Under the pieces are notes generated by a model. The model made no database searches and was not told where the DNA came from. It saw only the letters and a list, made by a program, of their open reading frames with translations. A stretch of 38,562 bases of DNA from the NCBI GenBank assembly GCA_903899985.1, contig CAIULL010000237.1:1-38562 (forward strand). Reading direction: 5' to 3'. Within the stretch, counting starts at the first letter, position 1; the number at the start of each line of letters is the position of its first letter. Made by a program: the position numbers and the translations under genes. Shown piece by piece: positions 25,751 through 34,162 of the stretch. Source of the stretch: an uncultured Schlesneria sp. Lineage in GTDB: Bacteria; Planctomycetota; Planctomycetia; Planctomycetales; Planctomycetaceae.

Positions 25751-25774
25751 GGCAAAGTTTTCCATAACTTTGCC
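25751..25774 (-). terminator. Hairpin terminator after PH-domain gene
   Basis: Nine-bp perfect stem ggcaaagtt (25751-25759) / aactttgcc (25766-25774) with a 6-base loop, 95 bases past the stop codon of the minus-strand PH-domain gene; a T-run (cttttt) appears some 16 bases further on. Confidence 0.55.
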
Positions 25775-25869
25775 TCGCACACTCAATACAAATTCACCAG
25801 AGGACGCACTCTGTATGCCGAGAAGTGGCGCGACCGCCCTGTCAAAGCGACTTGAATCACCAGCGCAAA

Positions 25870-26385
25870 TTAATGTCTGGCTTTGATTTGCGCTAAAGAG
25901 TTTGCCACGAGACGCTTCGCGTCGCTGGCCTCTTGAATCACCTGACAGAAACGTTCGGGACGTGGCACGCCTCGAAGAAGCAGCAATGACTGGCCGCCGG
26001 CTCCAGACAAACGAACGTCACCCGTCTGGTAGAATTCCATGCGGGAATCTGGATCAACAGTTGCTGTCACGATTTGGGAGAGAGGTACGGATTCACGCTG
26101 CCGAAAGCCCACGGAGTCGACTCGTTTTACAACACGATTCGTCACCACGTACTTCGAGCCAAAAACTTTCATCCAGAGATAAACAGTTGCCGCCATGGGT
26201 GCGACGAGCAGACCGAACAAAAGGTTCGAAACTTTCAGTCCCCAGACCCTGTTCGGAATTGAGCCGAGGAGGCGATTGATAAAGTCGCCGACGGGAGTAA
26301 TCGCGATCGAAGGATACAGTTCTTCAATCACGGTCTCGTGATCAGGACTGACACCGGATATGGCCTGAGGCTTTTTCGTCAACAT
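25870..26385 (-). CDS. PH-domain (bPH2/DUF304-like) membrane protein
   Basis: A 171-aa protein with a hydrophilic N-terminus (~55 residues, EELYPSIAITPVGDFINRLL), one or two membrane segments (LLFGLLVAPMAATVYLWM) and a C-terminal bacterial PH-like domain with the typical YVVTNRVVKRVDSVGFRQRESVPLSQIVTATV pattern (here in parts). Such proteins sit at the inner membrane; their function is mostly unknown. Start ATG 26385, with aaggtga about ten bases upstream. Nothing around it hints at a pathway. Confidence 0.75.
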   Translation of the reverse strand: MLTKKPQAISGVSPDHETVIEELYPSIAITPVGDFINRLLGSIPNRVWGLKVSNLLFGLLVAPMAATVYLWMKVFGSKYVVTNRVVKRVDSVGFRQRESVPLSQIVTATVDPDSRMEFYQTGDVRLSGAGGQSLLLLRGVPRPERFCQVIQEASDAKRLVANSLAQIKARH

Positions 26386-26441
26386 GATTCCAAATCACCT
26401 TTTATGAACTTCGCCCAGCGAGATGCATTATCCAGACGCCG

Positions 26442-26467
26442 GTCTCCTCAAATTGCATTGAGGAGAC
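26442..26467 (-). terminator. Ten-bp hairpin between two membrane protein genes
   Basis: gtctcctcaa (26442-26451) pairs perfectly with ttgaggagac (26458-26467), loop 6 bases. It lies 144 bases past the stop codon of the minus-strand 285-aa gene and upstream of the PH-domain gene. Without a T-run it may be a terminator or a leader element of the PH-domain gene. Confidence 0.5.
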
Positions 26468-26610
26468 ATTAGAAAAATCGCGACCCGACGACAATCCTCG
26501 CACAACGAAAAGTCTAACGGTTTAAGTACGTCACGAGAGCGACGTAAACATTCAAAGAAGATAGCCAACGCCGTTTTAGAACGCCAGTCGCCGGAAACCC
26601 ACCTCGACCG

Positions 26611-27468
26611 TCAGGCCACGTCAATGGCTTGCATCCGTCGAAATTCGTCCGCCTGAAACCGTTGAGAAATGGTTCGCAGATTGGCGCCAATCACACAAAT
26701 GCTGATGATCCCCGCTAAGAGCAACGGGTAATATACGTGAAACGGTTGTTGCAGAACCGAAGCGATGGCTCCCGCTGCCAGGGAAACGCATCCGATCGCG
26801 ATTCCAGAAGCGCACAGGCCCATCGTGAGCTTCCGTGATTTTCCCCAACTTGCGGACCAACCGATCAGCCCCCCGATCACACCGAGGAGACTCCCCACAA
26901 TTCCACCAACGATTCCGGATTGCTGGTTGGTCCACCATGCTGCAGCCGAATCAGGGACATTCACGAATCGAGGCTGACTCACAATCACTTTGCCTTTGCC
27001 CTGAAGGACCAGATTCAGACTCAGCTTGACAGGCTTCATCCCGGGATCGGCATGAAAAGGCAGCTCAAATTCCCGCCAGTCACTCGTTCCCCGAAGCTTC
27101 TTCATCCCGCCAAACTGGCCGAGCGTTCGAGTGAAATAGACTTTTTTGTCGCCAAAATCGTTCAGCAATTCCAGATAGCCGTCCCCGACAACCCCTTCAT
27201 ATTTTACGCGTCCGCGAACGACATATTGATGCGTGGAAAATTCAGGAGCGTCGCAAGTAATCAACAGAGTTGAACTCGCATTTTCACCACCGATGACTTC
27301 GATCGCCGCTTCTCTGTTCGGCCCTTTGACAAATGTCGCGTGGCTTCCCATTTCTTCAACGGGGACAAAATTAATATTCACTCCTGTGTCATCCGCCCAA
27401 ATTGAGCTAGCCGGCATTGTCGACACGATGACTGTCAGCACGAAGACGATCGTTTTCAGAAGATGCAT
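26611..27468 (-). CDS. Exported membrane protein coupled to DUF2089 gene
   Basis: A 285-aa protein, family not recognised. N-terminal signal peptide (LLKTIVFVLTVIVSTMPASSIWA, cut near residue 25), then a ~155-residue extracytoplasmic beta-rich region containing GEFELPFHADPGM-like and VVRGRVKYEGVVGDGYLELL stretches that resemble a carbohydrate-binding-module fold. Two or three helices follow (GIVGGIVGSLLGVIGGLIGW, then LTMGLCASGIAIGCVSLAAGAIA and LLLAGIISICVIGANL), and a cytosolic tail. The start at 27468 overlaps the DUF2089 gene by 62 bases, so the two are co-translated. This hints that the regulator and this membrane protein act in one circuit. Confidence 0.75.
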   Translation of the reverse strand: MHLLKTIVFVLTVIVSTMPASSIWADDTGVNINFVPVEEMGSHATFVKGPNREAAIEVIGGENASSTLLITCDAPEFSTHQYVVRGRVKYEGVVGDGYLELLNDFGDKKVYFTRTLGQFGGMKKLRGTSDWREFELPFHADPGMKPVKLSLNLVLQGKGKVIVSQPRFVNVPDSAAAWWTNQQSGIVGGIVGSLLGVIGGLIGWSASWGKSRKLTMGLCASGIAIGCVSLAAGAIASVLQQPFHVYYPLLLAGIISICVIGANLRTISQRFQADEFRRMQAIDVA

Positions 27469-27760
27469 GAGCTTTCTCTCTTTCTTTTTGGTGTGCAGAA
27501 AGCAATGTTTTCAGGGTCGCGAGATCGATCTTGCCGTCGGAATGCAGTCCGCGCAGTGTCCGTTCAAAATCACTCATGGCGTGTTCATGGTCAAAAATCT
27601 TGATCTTCGCGATTAATCGATCGAGACGTAGTCGAACCGTTGGATACGAAATCCCATATGCCGTGGCCATTTCCTTGAGCGACCCCGAAGCCAAGACAAA
27701 ACGCTTCAAGAACGCAAGGTCTTCTTCTTCCAGCAACTCAATCCAGCGGCTCGCACTCAT
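27407..27760 (-). CDS. DUF2089-type helix-turn-helix regulator
   Basis: A 117-aa protein with the core of the DUF2089 family: LLEEEDLAFLKRFVLASGSLKEMATAYGISYPTVRLRLDRLI, a winged or simple HTH (GSLKEMATAYGIS as recognition unit). The Cys-pair zinc ribbon that usually precedes this core is absent, so it is a short form. The C-terminal ~40 residues are charged (KEREKAHASSENDRLR) and overlap the start of the next gene by 62 bases. The ATG at 27760 has no ribosome-binding site, and a TATTAT element ends seven bases before it, so the transcript may be leaderless. It likely regulates itself and the overlapping membrane protein gene. Confidence 0.82.
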   Translation of the reverse strand: MSASRWIELLEEEDLAFLKRFVLASGSLKEMATAYGISYPTVRLRLDRLIAKIKIFDHEHAMSDFERTLRGLHSDGKIDLATLKTLLSAHQKEREKAHASSENDRLRADSHRVDNAG

Positions 27761-28198
27761 AGTTCAATAATATTAACTTCGATTAAACAAAAGTAAAGTC
27801 AAATCTTCGTTACTGTTTCACATTTTTAATATTTCTCTCGAGTTGTGATCTACGGGCGTCCAATCAGAGAGCCGATCTGGCACGGAGGCTGTGAAGACGA
27901 ACCTTTGGCTGAATTTCCGGCATTTGAAGTCTTTTCGGCGACCGCAGCGCCTCGGTGGTAAAATCTATCTTTTCTTCTGGATCTGAACCATCAGATCATA
28001 AATCCTGAAACGTCTTGGGTAGGACCTGCAATTTTTGTGTCGAAGCGGGCGCGGGCTAGCCTGCTTCCGTCACTTGGGCAAACCGAAATCGCAGACAAAA
28101 CACCGCTTGATCTGTTTGCGTCCGTTACATCGGCCTCGTAGCATCAACGTCGCGCCGATCGATGATTTCCCGTGTGTCATGTAGTGGAAGGTTCTCTC
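27761..28198. promoter_or_regulatory. Divergent 438-bp intergenic region (DUF2089 gene / M16 peptidase gene)
   Basis: The first ~80 bases beside the DUF2089 gene are AT-rich. On the minus strand TATTAT (plus-strand 27767-27772) lies six bases before the ATG. No convincing -35 was placed: TTTACT at 19 bases spacing is the best. Towards the peptidase gene there is nothing beyond ggaagg (28186-28191), the ribosome-binding site. No gene is supported in the rest. Confidence 0.45.
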
Positions 28199-30949
28199 AT
28201 GCGTCGGTTGCTCGTTCTTGCTTCGATTCTTCTGGCCGCGTCGTCTGCGATGGCCGAGCCCACTCAGAAGGTCGTCTCAATTGAAGGTGTGACGGAATAC
28301 CGGCTCGGCAATGGTGCCCGAGTACTTCTGTTCCCCGAGATGTCGCGTCCCAGTATTACGGTCAACATGACGGTCCTCGTCGGCAGCCGGCATGAGGGAT
28401 ACGGCGAATCCGGAATGGCGCACCTGCTGGAGCACATGGTTTTCAAAGGGACTCCAACGTTCCCGGAAGTTCCGAAGGCACTGCGAGATCACGGTGCCAA
28501 CTTCAACGGAACCACCAATAATGATCGAACCAACTATTTCGAAACGATGCCGTCCACCGACGAAAACCTGGAATTCGGCATCGCCCTGGAATCTGATCGG
28601 CTCGTGAACAGTTTTGTCAAACGCGAGGACTTGCTGTCGGAATTCTCGGTTGTGCGGAATGAGTTCGAACGGGGCGAAAACAGTCCTGCATCGATATTGA
28701 ACCAGCGCATTTATGCCACCGCCTATGAGTGGCATAACTATGGAAAATCGACGATCGGAAATCGTTCCGACATTGAACGAGTCCCCATCGAAAAACTTCA
28801 AGACTTCTATGCCAAGTATTATCAGCCAGACAATGTGGTCTTCATCGTGACGGGCAAGTTTGAAGAGTCGAAAGCTCTCGCTCTTGTGGAAAAATATCTC
28901 GGCTCGATTCCGAAGCCGGCACGAAGACTCGATGCGACTTACACAGAGGAACCTCCGCAGGATGGCGAACGCGTTGTCACTTTGCGACGAGTGGGGGCGG
29001 TTGGTTCCGTGGGTGTTGGCTATCACGTCCCCTCGGCCTCACACGATGACTGGGCACCCCTCAGTCTGTTAGGTGGCCTGATTTCACAAGCCCCGAATGG
29101 ACGTCTTTACAAGGCCCTTGTCGAGTCCAAACTGGCGACGACAGTGTTCGCGGGATCGGATAATTCTCACGATCCTGGATTGTTCTTTTCGTCGGCATCA
29201 TGCCCGCCCGAAACGCTGGACGCGGCTCGCGAAGCGCTCGTCAAGACATTTGAAACACTGGGCGAAGTTCCCTTTAACGATGACGAAGTGAACAAAGCAA
29301 AACTTCGCAGTGCCCGTAACGCCGAGATGCTGCAATCGAATAGCCAGATGATGGCTCAAGCCCTCAGTTCCGCTTCGAGTCTGGGAGACTGGCGATTACT
29401 GTTTATTCAACGGGATCGGATCGCTGCGGTCACCGCGGCGGACGTGAATCGCGTTGCCAAAGCATATTTTCAACAGCCGAATCGGACCGTCGGCGTTTAC
29501 ATTCCCGCAAAAGAGGCTCAACGGCTGTCGGTTCCTGCAGCACCCGCGATTGCTTCCATTGTGAAAGACTACAAGGGAGGTGCTGTTGCTGAGGCTGGCG
29601 AGGCATTCGATCCCTCCCCGGCCAATCTGGATGCTCGACTGAAGATTGTCACAAAACCTGGGTTAAAAGCGGGACTGCTGCAGAAAAAGAATCGAGGTGA
29701 AACGGTCTCGCTCGTCCTGACGCTGCATTATGGCAATGAGTCGTCTCTGAACGAACTGACCACGGCAGCGGGGATGCTTCCTGGCCTGATGATGGCGGGG
29801 ACACTCAAGCATGATCGTCAGGCCTTACGAGAAGAACTCGACTCGCTCGGAATCCGTCTCGGAACAGGTGGCGGAGCTGGAGGGCGACGTGGTGGCCGTG
29901 GAGGTGCTGGAGGTGGGACTGGAACGGCCGGTCGACTTACGTTCTCGATGGAAGCCAAGCGGGACACACTTCCAAAAGGCCTGAAGCTGCTGGGTGAAAT
30001 TCTGCGCGAGCCCGCTTTTCCCGCCGATGAATTTGAAACGTCAAAGCTCCGTATGATTTCCGGGTTGACCGCCAGCCGCACGGAACCTGCGGCCCTGGCC
30101 GGAAATAAAATCAGCCGCGCGCTCTCGCCTTATGCTCTGGGTGATGTCCGCTACGTACCGACATTGGAAGAGTCGCTCGAGCGATACAAGAACGTGACGC
30201 TCGAACAAGTGAAACAACTCTATGAAACGCAACTCGACGGGACACACGCCGAACTGGGAATTGTTGGCGACTTCGATCCCGATGCGACGCTGCAACTCGT
30301 CGAGGAAATGCTGGCGACGTGGACTCCCAAAGTCCCGTATCTACGAATCGCACGGAAGGTTTCCGACAATGTGGTTCCGGTTCAGGAAGACATTATTACA
30401 CCGGATAAATCGAATGCTGAATACCTGGCTGGGCTGTCGTTCCCGCTGTCGGACAATGAACCAGAATATCCTGCGCTGATGATTGGCAATTACATTTTTG
30501 GAGGCAGCACACTCGCTTCCCGACTCGGAGACCGGATTCGTCAGAAAGAAGGCCTGTCATATGGCGCAACGTCATCATTCAGCGCCTCATCGCAAGATCC
30601 CGTCGCTTCGTTATCTGTCACCGTCAGCACGAACCCCGAAAACATCGATAAAGTGACTGCTGCAGTGATGGAAGAGCTCAAACTTTTCCTGAAAGATGGA
30701 CCAACGGAGAAGGAGTTGGCGGACGCGAAACAGGCGTTTGTGGAATCTCAAAAGGTAAATCGGACGGCAGATGCATCAATCGCCGGTCAAATCGTTTCGA
30801 ACCTGGAACTCGATCGAATGTTCGCTCATGCGGCGGATCAGGAGAAGGCGATTCTGGCGTTAACGCCCGACAATATTTCTTACGCATTCCGCAAATACGT
30901 CGATCCCAAAAAACTGGTCATCATCCGTGCAGGAGATTTCAAAAAGTAA
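28199..30949 (+). CDS. M16-family zinc metallopeptidase (fused two-unit type)
   Basis: A 916-aa exported peptidase of the pitrilysin family. Signal peptide RRLLVLASILLAASSAMA (cut near residue 19). The N-terminal M16 unit carries the inverted zinc motif HLLEH (H75-E78-H79) and a downstream Glu in VVRNEFERGENSP. The second unit, after about residue 480, lacks HxxEH (it reads LTLHYGNESSL) and should be the non-catalytic half of the clamshell; a Gly/Arg-rich linker (~residues 553-582) sits in it. Start ATG 28199 is fixed by ggaagg seven bases upstream; an ATG 27 bases earlier has none. It degrades unfolded or small peptides in the periplasm, by family. It stands alone as a one-gene unit. Confidence 0.92.
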   Translation: MRRLLVLASILLAASSAMAEPTQKVVSIEGVTEYRLGNGARVLLFPEMSRPSITVNMTVLVGSRHEGYGESGMAHLLEHMVFKGTPTFPEVPKALRDHGANFNGTTNNDRTNYFETMPSTDENLEFGIALESDRLVNSFVKREDLLSEFSVVRNEFERGENSPASILNQRIYATAYEWHNYGKSTIGNRSDIERVPIEKLQDFYAKYYQPDNVVFIVTGKFEESKALALVEKYLGSIPKPARRLDATYTEEPPQDGERVVTLRRVGAVGSVGVGYHVPSASHDDWAPLSLLGGLISQAPNGRLYKALVESKLATTVFAGSDNSHDPGLFFSSASCPPETLDAAREALVKTFETLGEVPFNDDEVNKAKLRSARNAEMLQSNSQMMAQALSSASSLGDWRLLFIQRDRIAAVTAADVNRVAKAYFQQPNRTVGVYIPAKEAQRLSVPAAPAIASIVKDYKGGAVAEAGEAFDPSPANLDARLKIVTKPGLKAGLLQKKNRGETVSLVLTLHYGNESSLNELTTAAGMLPGLMMAGTLKHDRQALREELDSLGIRLGTGGGAGGRRGGRGGAGGGTGTAGRLTFSMEAKRDTLPKGLKLLGEILREPAFPADEFETSKLRMISGLTASRTEPAALAGNKISRALSPYALGDVRYVPTLEESLERYKNVTLEQVKQLYETQLDGTHAELGIVGDFDPDATLQLVEEMLATWTPKVPYLRIARKVSDNVVPVQEDIITPDKSNAEYLAGLSFPLSDNEPEYPALMIGNYIFGGSTLASRLGDRIRQKEGLSYGATSSFSASSQDPVASLSVTVSTNPENIDKVTAAVMEELKLFLKDGPTEKELADAKQAFVESQKVNRTADASIAGQIVSNLELDRMFAHAADQEKAILALTPDNISYAFRKYVDPKKLVIIRAGDFKK

Positions 30950-31013
30950 TTTGTCGTCCGACGCAGGTGGGCTTTGGTGATACCAGCACACACGTCCTTA
31001 ACAAAAAAACCTC

Positions 31014-31196
31014 ATGAGCAAACCTAACCAGAAATCGATTGGTAAGTCCAAAGCCGAGCCCGAGCCATCAATCAATCCAGCAGTGGCTTGGGGCGTAAGC
31101 GTTGCCAAATCCGCAGTTGCGGTCACATTGCTGGGTTTGGCACGGCAGAAGTATCAGTTCAAGCAAGATTTTTTATCCAACCACGAGACTTGGTAG
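31014..31196 (+). CDS. Possible 60-aa single-helix protein
   Basis: Starts 64 bases after the peptidase gene. The product has a charged, Lys/Ser-rich head (MSKPNQKSIGKSKAEPEP), a moderately hydrophobic segment (AVAWGVSVAKSAVAVTLLGLA) and a polar tail (QKYQFKQDFLSNHETW). No family recognised and no Shine-Dalgarno sequence before the ATG. It may be real or a chance frame at the edge of a decayed region. It could be read through from the peptidase transcript, since no terminator lies between. Confidence 0.35.
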   Translation: MSKPNQKSIGKSKAEPEPSINPAVAWGVSVAKSAVAVTLLGLARQKYQFKQDFLSNHETW

Positions 31197-31588
31197 AAAG
31201 CGTTGCGTTCCAAGAGCGAGAACGATGATCTGACCAAGTCAGAATTCGGCAGGCTTCCCTGTGAAGGGAATCCCCTCCGTCACATCTGGCAAGGCAGGCC
31301 CGTACTCATTGTCCGCTTCCACAGCGGACACCTCCATCTGGAAAGAACGGATTCGAAACTGCGCATTCAAAGTCCAATTCGGACCCGGGAACGATCTTCC
31401 CGTCGAACTAGTTGAAATCGTCGTTCACGGGCACGAAAACGTGAAACCCCGAATTAGAACGGCGTCACCGAATTAATCGATTGGGGCAACAGGCCCTTAC
31501 CTCATCGAGAGCCGCGACAACCGGTTTGTCAGAAGCTACCGCTGGATGGACTTGAGGAACTTTGGCAACACTTCCATCGTCAAGTTCC
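31197..31588 (+). pseudogene. Decayed reading frame, family unknown
   Basis: 392 bases with no intact gene. One plus-strand frame from a GTG at 31261 reads protein-like sequence (KGIPSVTSGKAG, KVQFGPGNDLPVELVEIVV, HGHENVKPRI) up to a TAA at 31474-31476. The same frame then continues open to a TAG at 31639 with further protein-like sequence (YLIESRDNRFVRSYRW, MDLRNFGN). A neighbouring frame reads DWGNRP just before the second part, as expected if a one-base shift split a domain. I infer a remnant of a small beta-rich protein gene; a chance open frame is not excluded. Confidence 0.3.
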
Positions 31589-31593
31589 TCAAG
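31551..31593. terminator. 12-bp hairpin overlapping the acyltransferase stop codon
   Basis: cttgaggaactt (31551-31562) pairs perfectly with aagttcctcaag (31582-31593) across a 19-base loop. The acyltransferase stop codon (31589-31591, minus) lies inside one arm, so the hairpin forms only at the very end of that transcript. No T-run. It may end transcription or shield the 3' end. Confidence 0.55.
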
Positions 31594-32512
31594 AGGAATG
31601 AACATGCTCGACATCATGGCGAATTCGCGCGAACAGCGTAGGCAACCATTGCTCTATTCGATTCCAGATGACCGAACGCAATTCGCTCCAAATATAATTC
31701 ATCGCCGCCTCGTGACCTTTACTGTCAACAAGCAAGTCGGCAGATACCGGAGTGGTATAGCGAATCGCATAGCGAAAGCCACCGATTCGCGAAATGATAC
31801 AAGGAATGACTTGAGCGGAAGTCAATTGCGCCATCACGAGCGCTCCAGGGGCCAGGGTAATCTGCCAGTCGCCGTCGCGCACCGATATCGCTCGACGCAA
31901 TGATCCGTCGATGGCAATCCCAAGTATCCGTCTCCCCCCTGAGAGGTAGTCGTAAGCCTTGCCGATTTCGTTTGTCTCAAAAACCGAGGGGATATCGCTC
32001 ATTTCATTAGCAGCGTCAGCCAAGTTGTCGATCCACGTGCGGACCGGACACACGTTTGTGGAATTCTGCCGTCTCATAAACGCCGCAGCGAACTTACTGC
32101 TACGCAGCGTGTAGAGCAAAAGGCGCAAGTCGCCGTAATGCACAGTCACCAGCACGACGGGACCTGAAGTCAGCGCACGATCGAGATGCTCTTGGCCCAT
32201 TATTTCCGGGCATAGTCGCCAGCGCGCGTTCCCGAGACGATCTGGCCACCAGTTATGGAAATAGGCGACATTAGCGTCGATTTCTGATAACCATCGTCGA
32301 GGTGTCCATGCTTTAGAGGTCAAAGATTGGAGACATGTGAAATGTTCTTTTGATTGCTGTATGGCGAATCGTTGATTCCGCCACTGGCATATCGTTAAAT
32401 AACAAGCCCCCGGCATCAGAAACCACCAAAGTAACCAAGGGGGCAGCGTGGATTCCGCGCTTCGCACAATCGAAATGACTATCCATTTTGCACGGATAAC
32501 GATCCATTTCAT
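31589..32512 (-). CDS. LpxL/HtrB-like lysophospholipid/lipid A acyltransferase
   Basis: A 307-aa inner-membrane acyltransferase of the LpxL/LABLAT type. A hydrophobic N-terminal segment (PPWLLWWFLMPGACYLTI), then the catalytic block VLVTVHYGDLRLL: His with a Gly-Asp context, in place of the exact HX4D/E spacing. Later blocks ILGIAIDGSL and APGALVMAQLTSAQVIPC match the family's substrate and glycerophosphate regions. It would transfer an acyl chain onto lipid A or another envelope lipid; the substrate is not determined. Its ATG overlaps the SDR stop in an ATGA, so the two genes are translationally coupled. Cys and Trp content is higher than in its neighbours. Confidence 0.75.
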   Translation of the reverse strand: MKWIVIRAKWIVISIVRSAESTLPPWLLWWFLMPGACYLTICQWRNQRFAIQQSKEHFTCLQSLTSKAWTPRRWLSEIDANVAYFHNWWPDRLGNARWRLCPEIMGQEHLDRALTSGPVVLVTVHYGDLRLLLYTLRSSKFAAAFMRRQNSTNVCPVRTWIDNLADAANEMSDIPSVFETNEIGKAYDYLSGGRRILGIAIDGSLRRAISVRDGDWQITLAPGALVMAQLTSAQVIPCIISRIGGFRYAIRYTTPVSADLLVDSKGHEAAMNYIWSELRSVIWNRIEQWLPTLFARIRHDVEHVHSS

Positions 32513-33312
32513 CGCCGCGTCCCGAGGAGTACTTGACGCCCTTTACGTCGATCAACCCACCGCGGAAAAAATCGGTTTGCCAAGATCATTCTTCGGGCAT
32601 CGGAACCGACGATCAGTTCATTTTCTCTTCGGATTACACCTTCGAAAACGGATTTTGCGACAACCTCAGGGGCTATGCCAGCCGAAAGCACTAGGTCTTG
32701 TTGTGTGGAATTGGCGATCAGCCTGCTGCCAAAATCAGTTTTCGTTACGCCAGGAAGGACCAAAAGTAGCCCAATTCCGTCGGGAACGAGCTCCGCGCGA
32801 AGGGCTTCCGAAAATCCACACAGGGCAAACTTACTTGCGCAATATCCGGCCCATTGAGGAACGCCCCGACGGCCATACATCGAACTGATATTGACGATTA
32901 ACGGGTCAACTCCGCAACGCAATATCGGTGATGCAATGCGGCACAACTCGGCAACCGCAAAAAAATTGATCTCCATGATTCGACGAAGTGAGTCCGGCTC
33001 CAGATCAAGAAACGAACCGAATGCCCCAGCTCCAGCAGCGTTCACCAGAACATCAAGTCCGCCCCATTCCGATTCGATGACATCGATTGCCCGCTGGCGG
33101 TCAACTTCGTCAGTGAGATCAGCAGTAATCGCTTTAACTTCGTTGTCATTTGCAAGCAAAACCTCGCGAGTTTGCCCAAGGCGGTCAGCTGCAACGTCGG
33201 TAATCGTAACCCGCATGCCACGTTCTACTGCCGAAAGGGCCAATGCACGACCGATTCCGCCGCCGGCCCCAGTAATCAAAATCCGCTTCCCCTGGAGTGA
33301 CCTTTTGTTCAT
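32509..33312 (-). CDS. Short-chain dehydrogenase/reductase (SDR)
   Basis: A 267-aa classical SDR. Nucleotide-binding GAGGGIGRALAL (glycine motif), NAAGAGAFGS (NAG motif), catalytic Ser in NISSMYG, and Y-x-x-x-K in GYCASKFAL. An NAD(P)-dependent reductase or dehydrogenase; the substrate is unknown. The C-terminus (RFFPRWVDRRKGRQVLLGTRR) is basic and could associate with membranes. The ATG at 33312 is used; a TTG at 33351 would add 13 residues. The coupled acyltransferase gene suggests a role in a fatty-acyl or lipid path (inference). Confidence 0.88.
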   Translation of the reverse strand: MNKRSLQGKRILITGAGGGIGRALALSAVERGMRVTITDVAADRLGQTREVLLANDNEVKAITADLTDEVDRQRAIDVIESEWGGLDVLVNAAGAGAFGSFLDLEPDSLRRIMEINFFAVAELCRIASPILRCGVDPLIVNISSMYGRRGVPQWAGYCASKFALCGFSEALRAELVPDGIGLLLVLPGVTKTDFGSRLIANSTQQDLVLSAGIAPEVVAKSVFEGVIRRENELIVGSDARRMILANRFFPRWVDRRKGRQVLLGTRR

Positions 33313-34162
33313 TGAGCTAAACTCGCCCTTTTTTAAACGAATACGACCCAAGCGAGAAAACTGGGAGACCGATGTCTACTTATCTGCTCGGCTTACTTCA
33401 AAATACGGCCTGATTCCTAAGCTCGCCAAACCCCCGATAAGAGATGAGATATCACAAGCCGTTTTCTGATTTATTCCATAGAATTCGAAAGTCCCGCAAT
33501 TTATTTTGATAATTGACGCTTGTAGCCAAGTCAACACTTGGAAGCGGGGACCACGGCGATCCGAAGTTTCCAGGGTTCGCGCCGTTAGGGCCGGTTCCAA
33601 GCGTTTTTCGCAACCGCGAACCCCCGCGACAAATGCGATACAGATTGGACGTGACAAAATTGCAAACTCGGTTACGGAGCGGATTCACGATGCCGACACA
33701 GCCAATGACCAAGTAGATGATACATCCAAACGTAATTTTCAAAACCGCAATCTTTTAACATTGTGAGATTAGTTTCTTTCTAAAACCTCGATGAACTGAA
33801 CGTAGTGGAAAGAACGCAGATCAAGGCGCAAGTTCCAGTGCGAAAGAGCGCCAAGCAGAGATGAAAGAGGAGACCAACGGTTCCGCGAGCTTTCCAGGGG
33901 TCCGACTTCTTCAGTCAGAAGGCTGCTGTTAGGGCAGACCAAACAGAACACCACGCCGTTGTTATTGATACCCTTGGTCGTGAAACAAGTTTATCAAGTC
34001 GATGTCGCCGCAAGATTCCCACGCCGAATAATCTCGCATCCTCGCTCGTGCCTCTTTATCCGAGGAAGGAGCCAAATGCGGAAATTCTACCGGGTGAGGG
34101 TCCGTCCCTGAAGCGATCACAGCCTGGGTCGATTCATCCGAGCAAAGAGAAGTGACCGCTTT
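33313..34162. other. 850-bp stretch without a recognisable gene
   Basis: Several short frames occur on both strands but none looks like a known family. The minus-strand frame at 33742 opens with a membrane-like start (MKITFGCIIYLVIGCVGI) and then loses protein-like character, suggesting decay or chance. The best candidate is a 52-aa frame at 33962-34120, listed separately. The stretch is AT-richer near 33.3-33.8 kb. Confidence 0.5.
33962..34120 (-). CDS. Possible small protein or in-frame tail downstream of INO1
   Basis: Minus-strand frame from a GTG at 34120 to TAA at 33962 (52 aa). Residues include HPVEFPHLAPSS, DKEARARMRDYSAWES and CGDIDLINLFHDQGYQ, with a protein-like mix of charged and aromatic residues. 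The same frame is open back to the inositol-3-phosphate synthase TAG (34163), which it follows in register. There is only a weak ribosome-binding site. It may be a real small gene, a remnant of a longer C-terminus, or chance. Confidence 0.3.
   Translation of the reverse strand: MIASGTDPHPVEFPHLAPSSDKEARARMRDYSAWESCGDIDLINLFHDQGYQ

Larger units (their letters stand above)
25527..25869. other. 343-bp gene-free stretch upstream of HU
   Basis: No coding sequence is supported here. It holds the HU promoter (25596-25625), the HU leader and a terminator hairpin for the PH-domain gene (25751-25774). The remaining part shows nothing I can name. Confidence 0.6.

Noticed and set aside
25577-25855. 92-aa plus-strand frame upstream of the HU gene
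   Set aside because: It runs through the HU promoter and a terminator hairpin, has no ribosome-binding site and no recognisable domain.
27878-27894. TGGCACG followed by CTGTG, a -24/-12-like element upstream of the M16 gene
   Set aside because: The -12 GC is missing (CTGTG), and it lies more than 300 bases from the start codon.
28021-28140. Search for a tRNA or small RNA gene in the gap before the M16 gene
   Set aside because: The gcgggc... stretch does not fold into a cloverleaf and has no T-loop consensus.
33452-33742. 96-aa minus-strand frame with a membrane-like start
   Set aside because: Only the first ~18 residues look membrane-like; the remainder is of low coding quality and no ribosome-binding site or family is evident.
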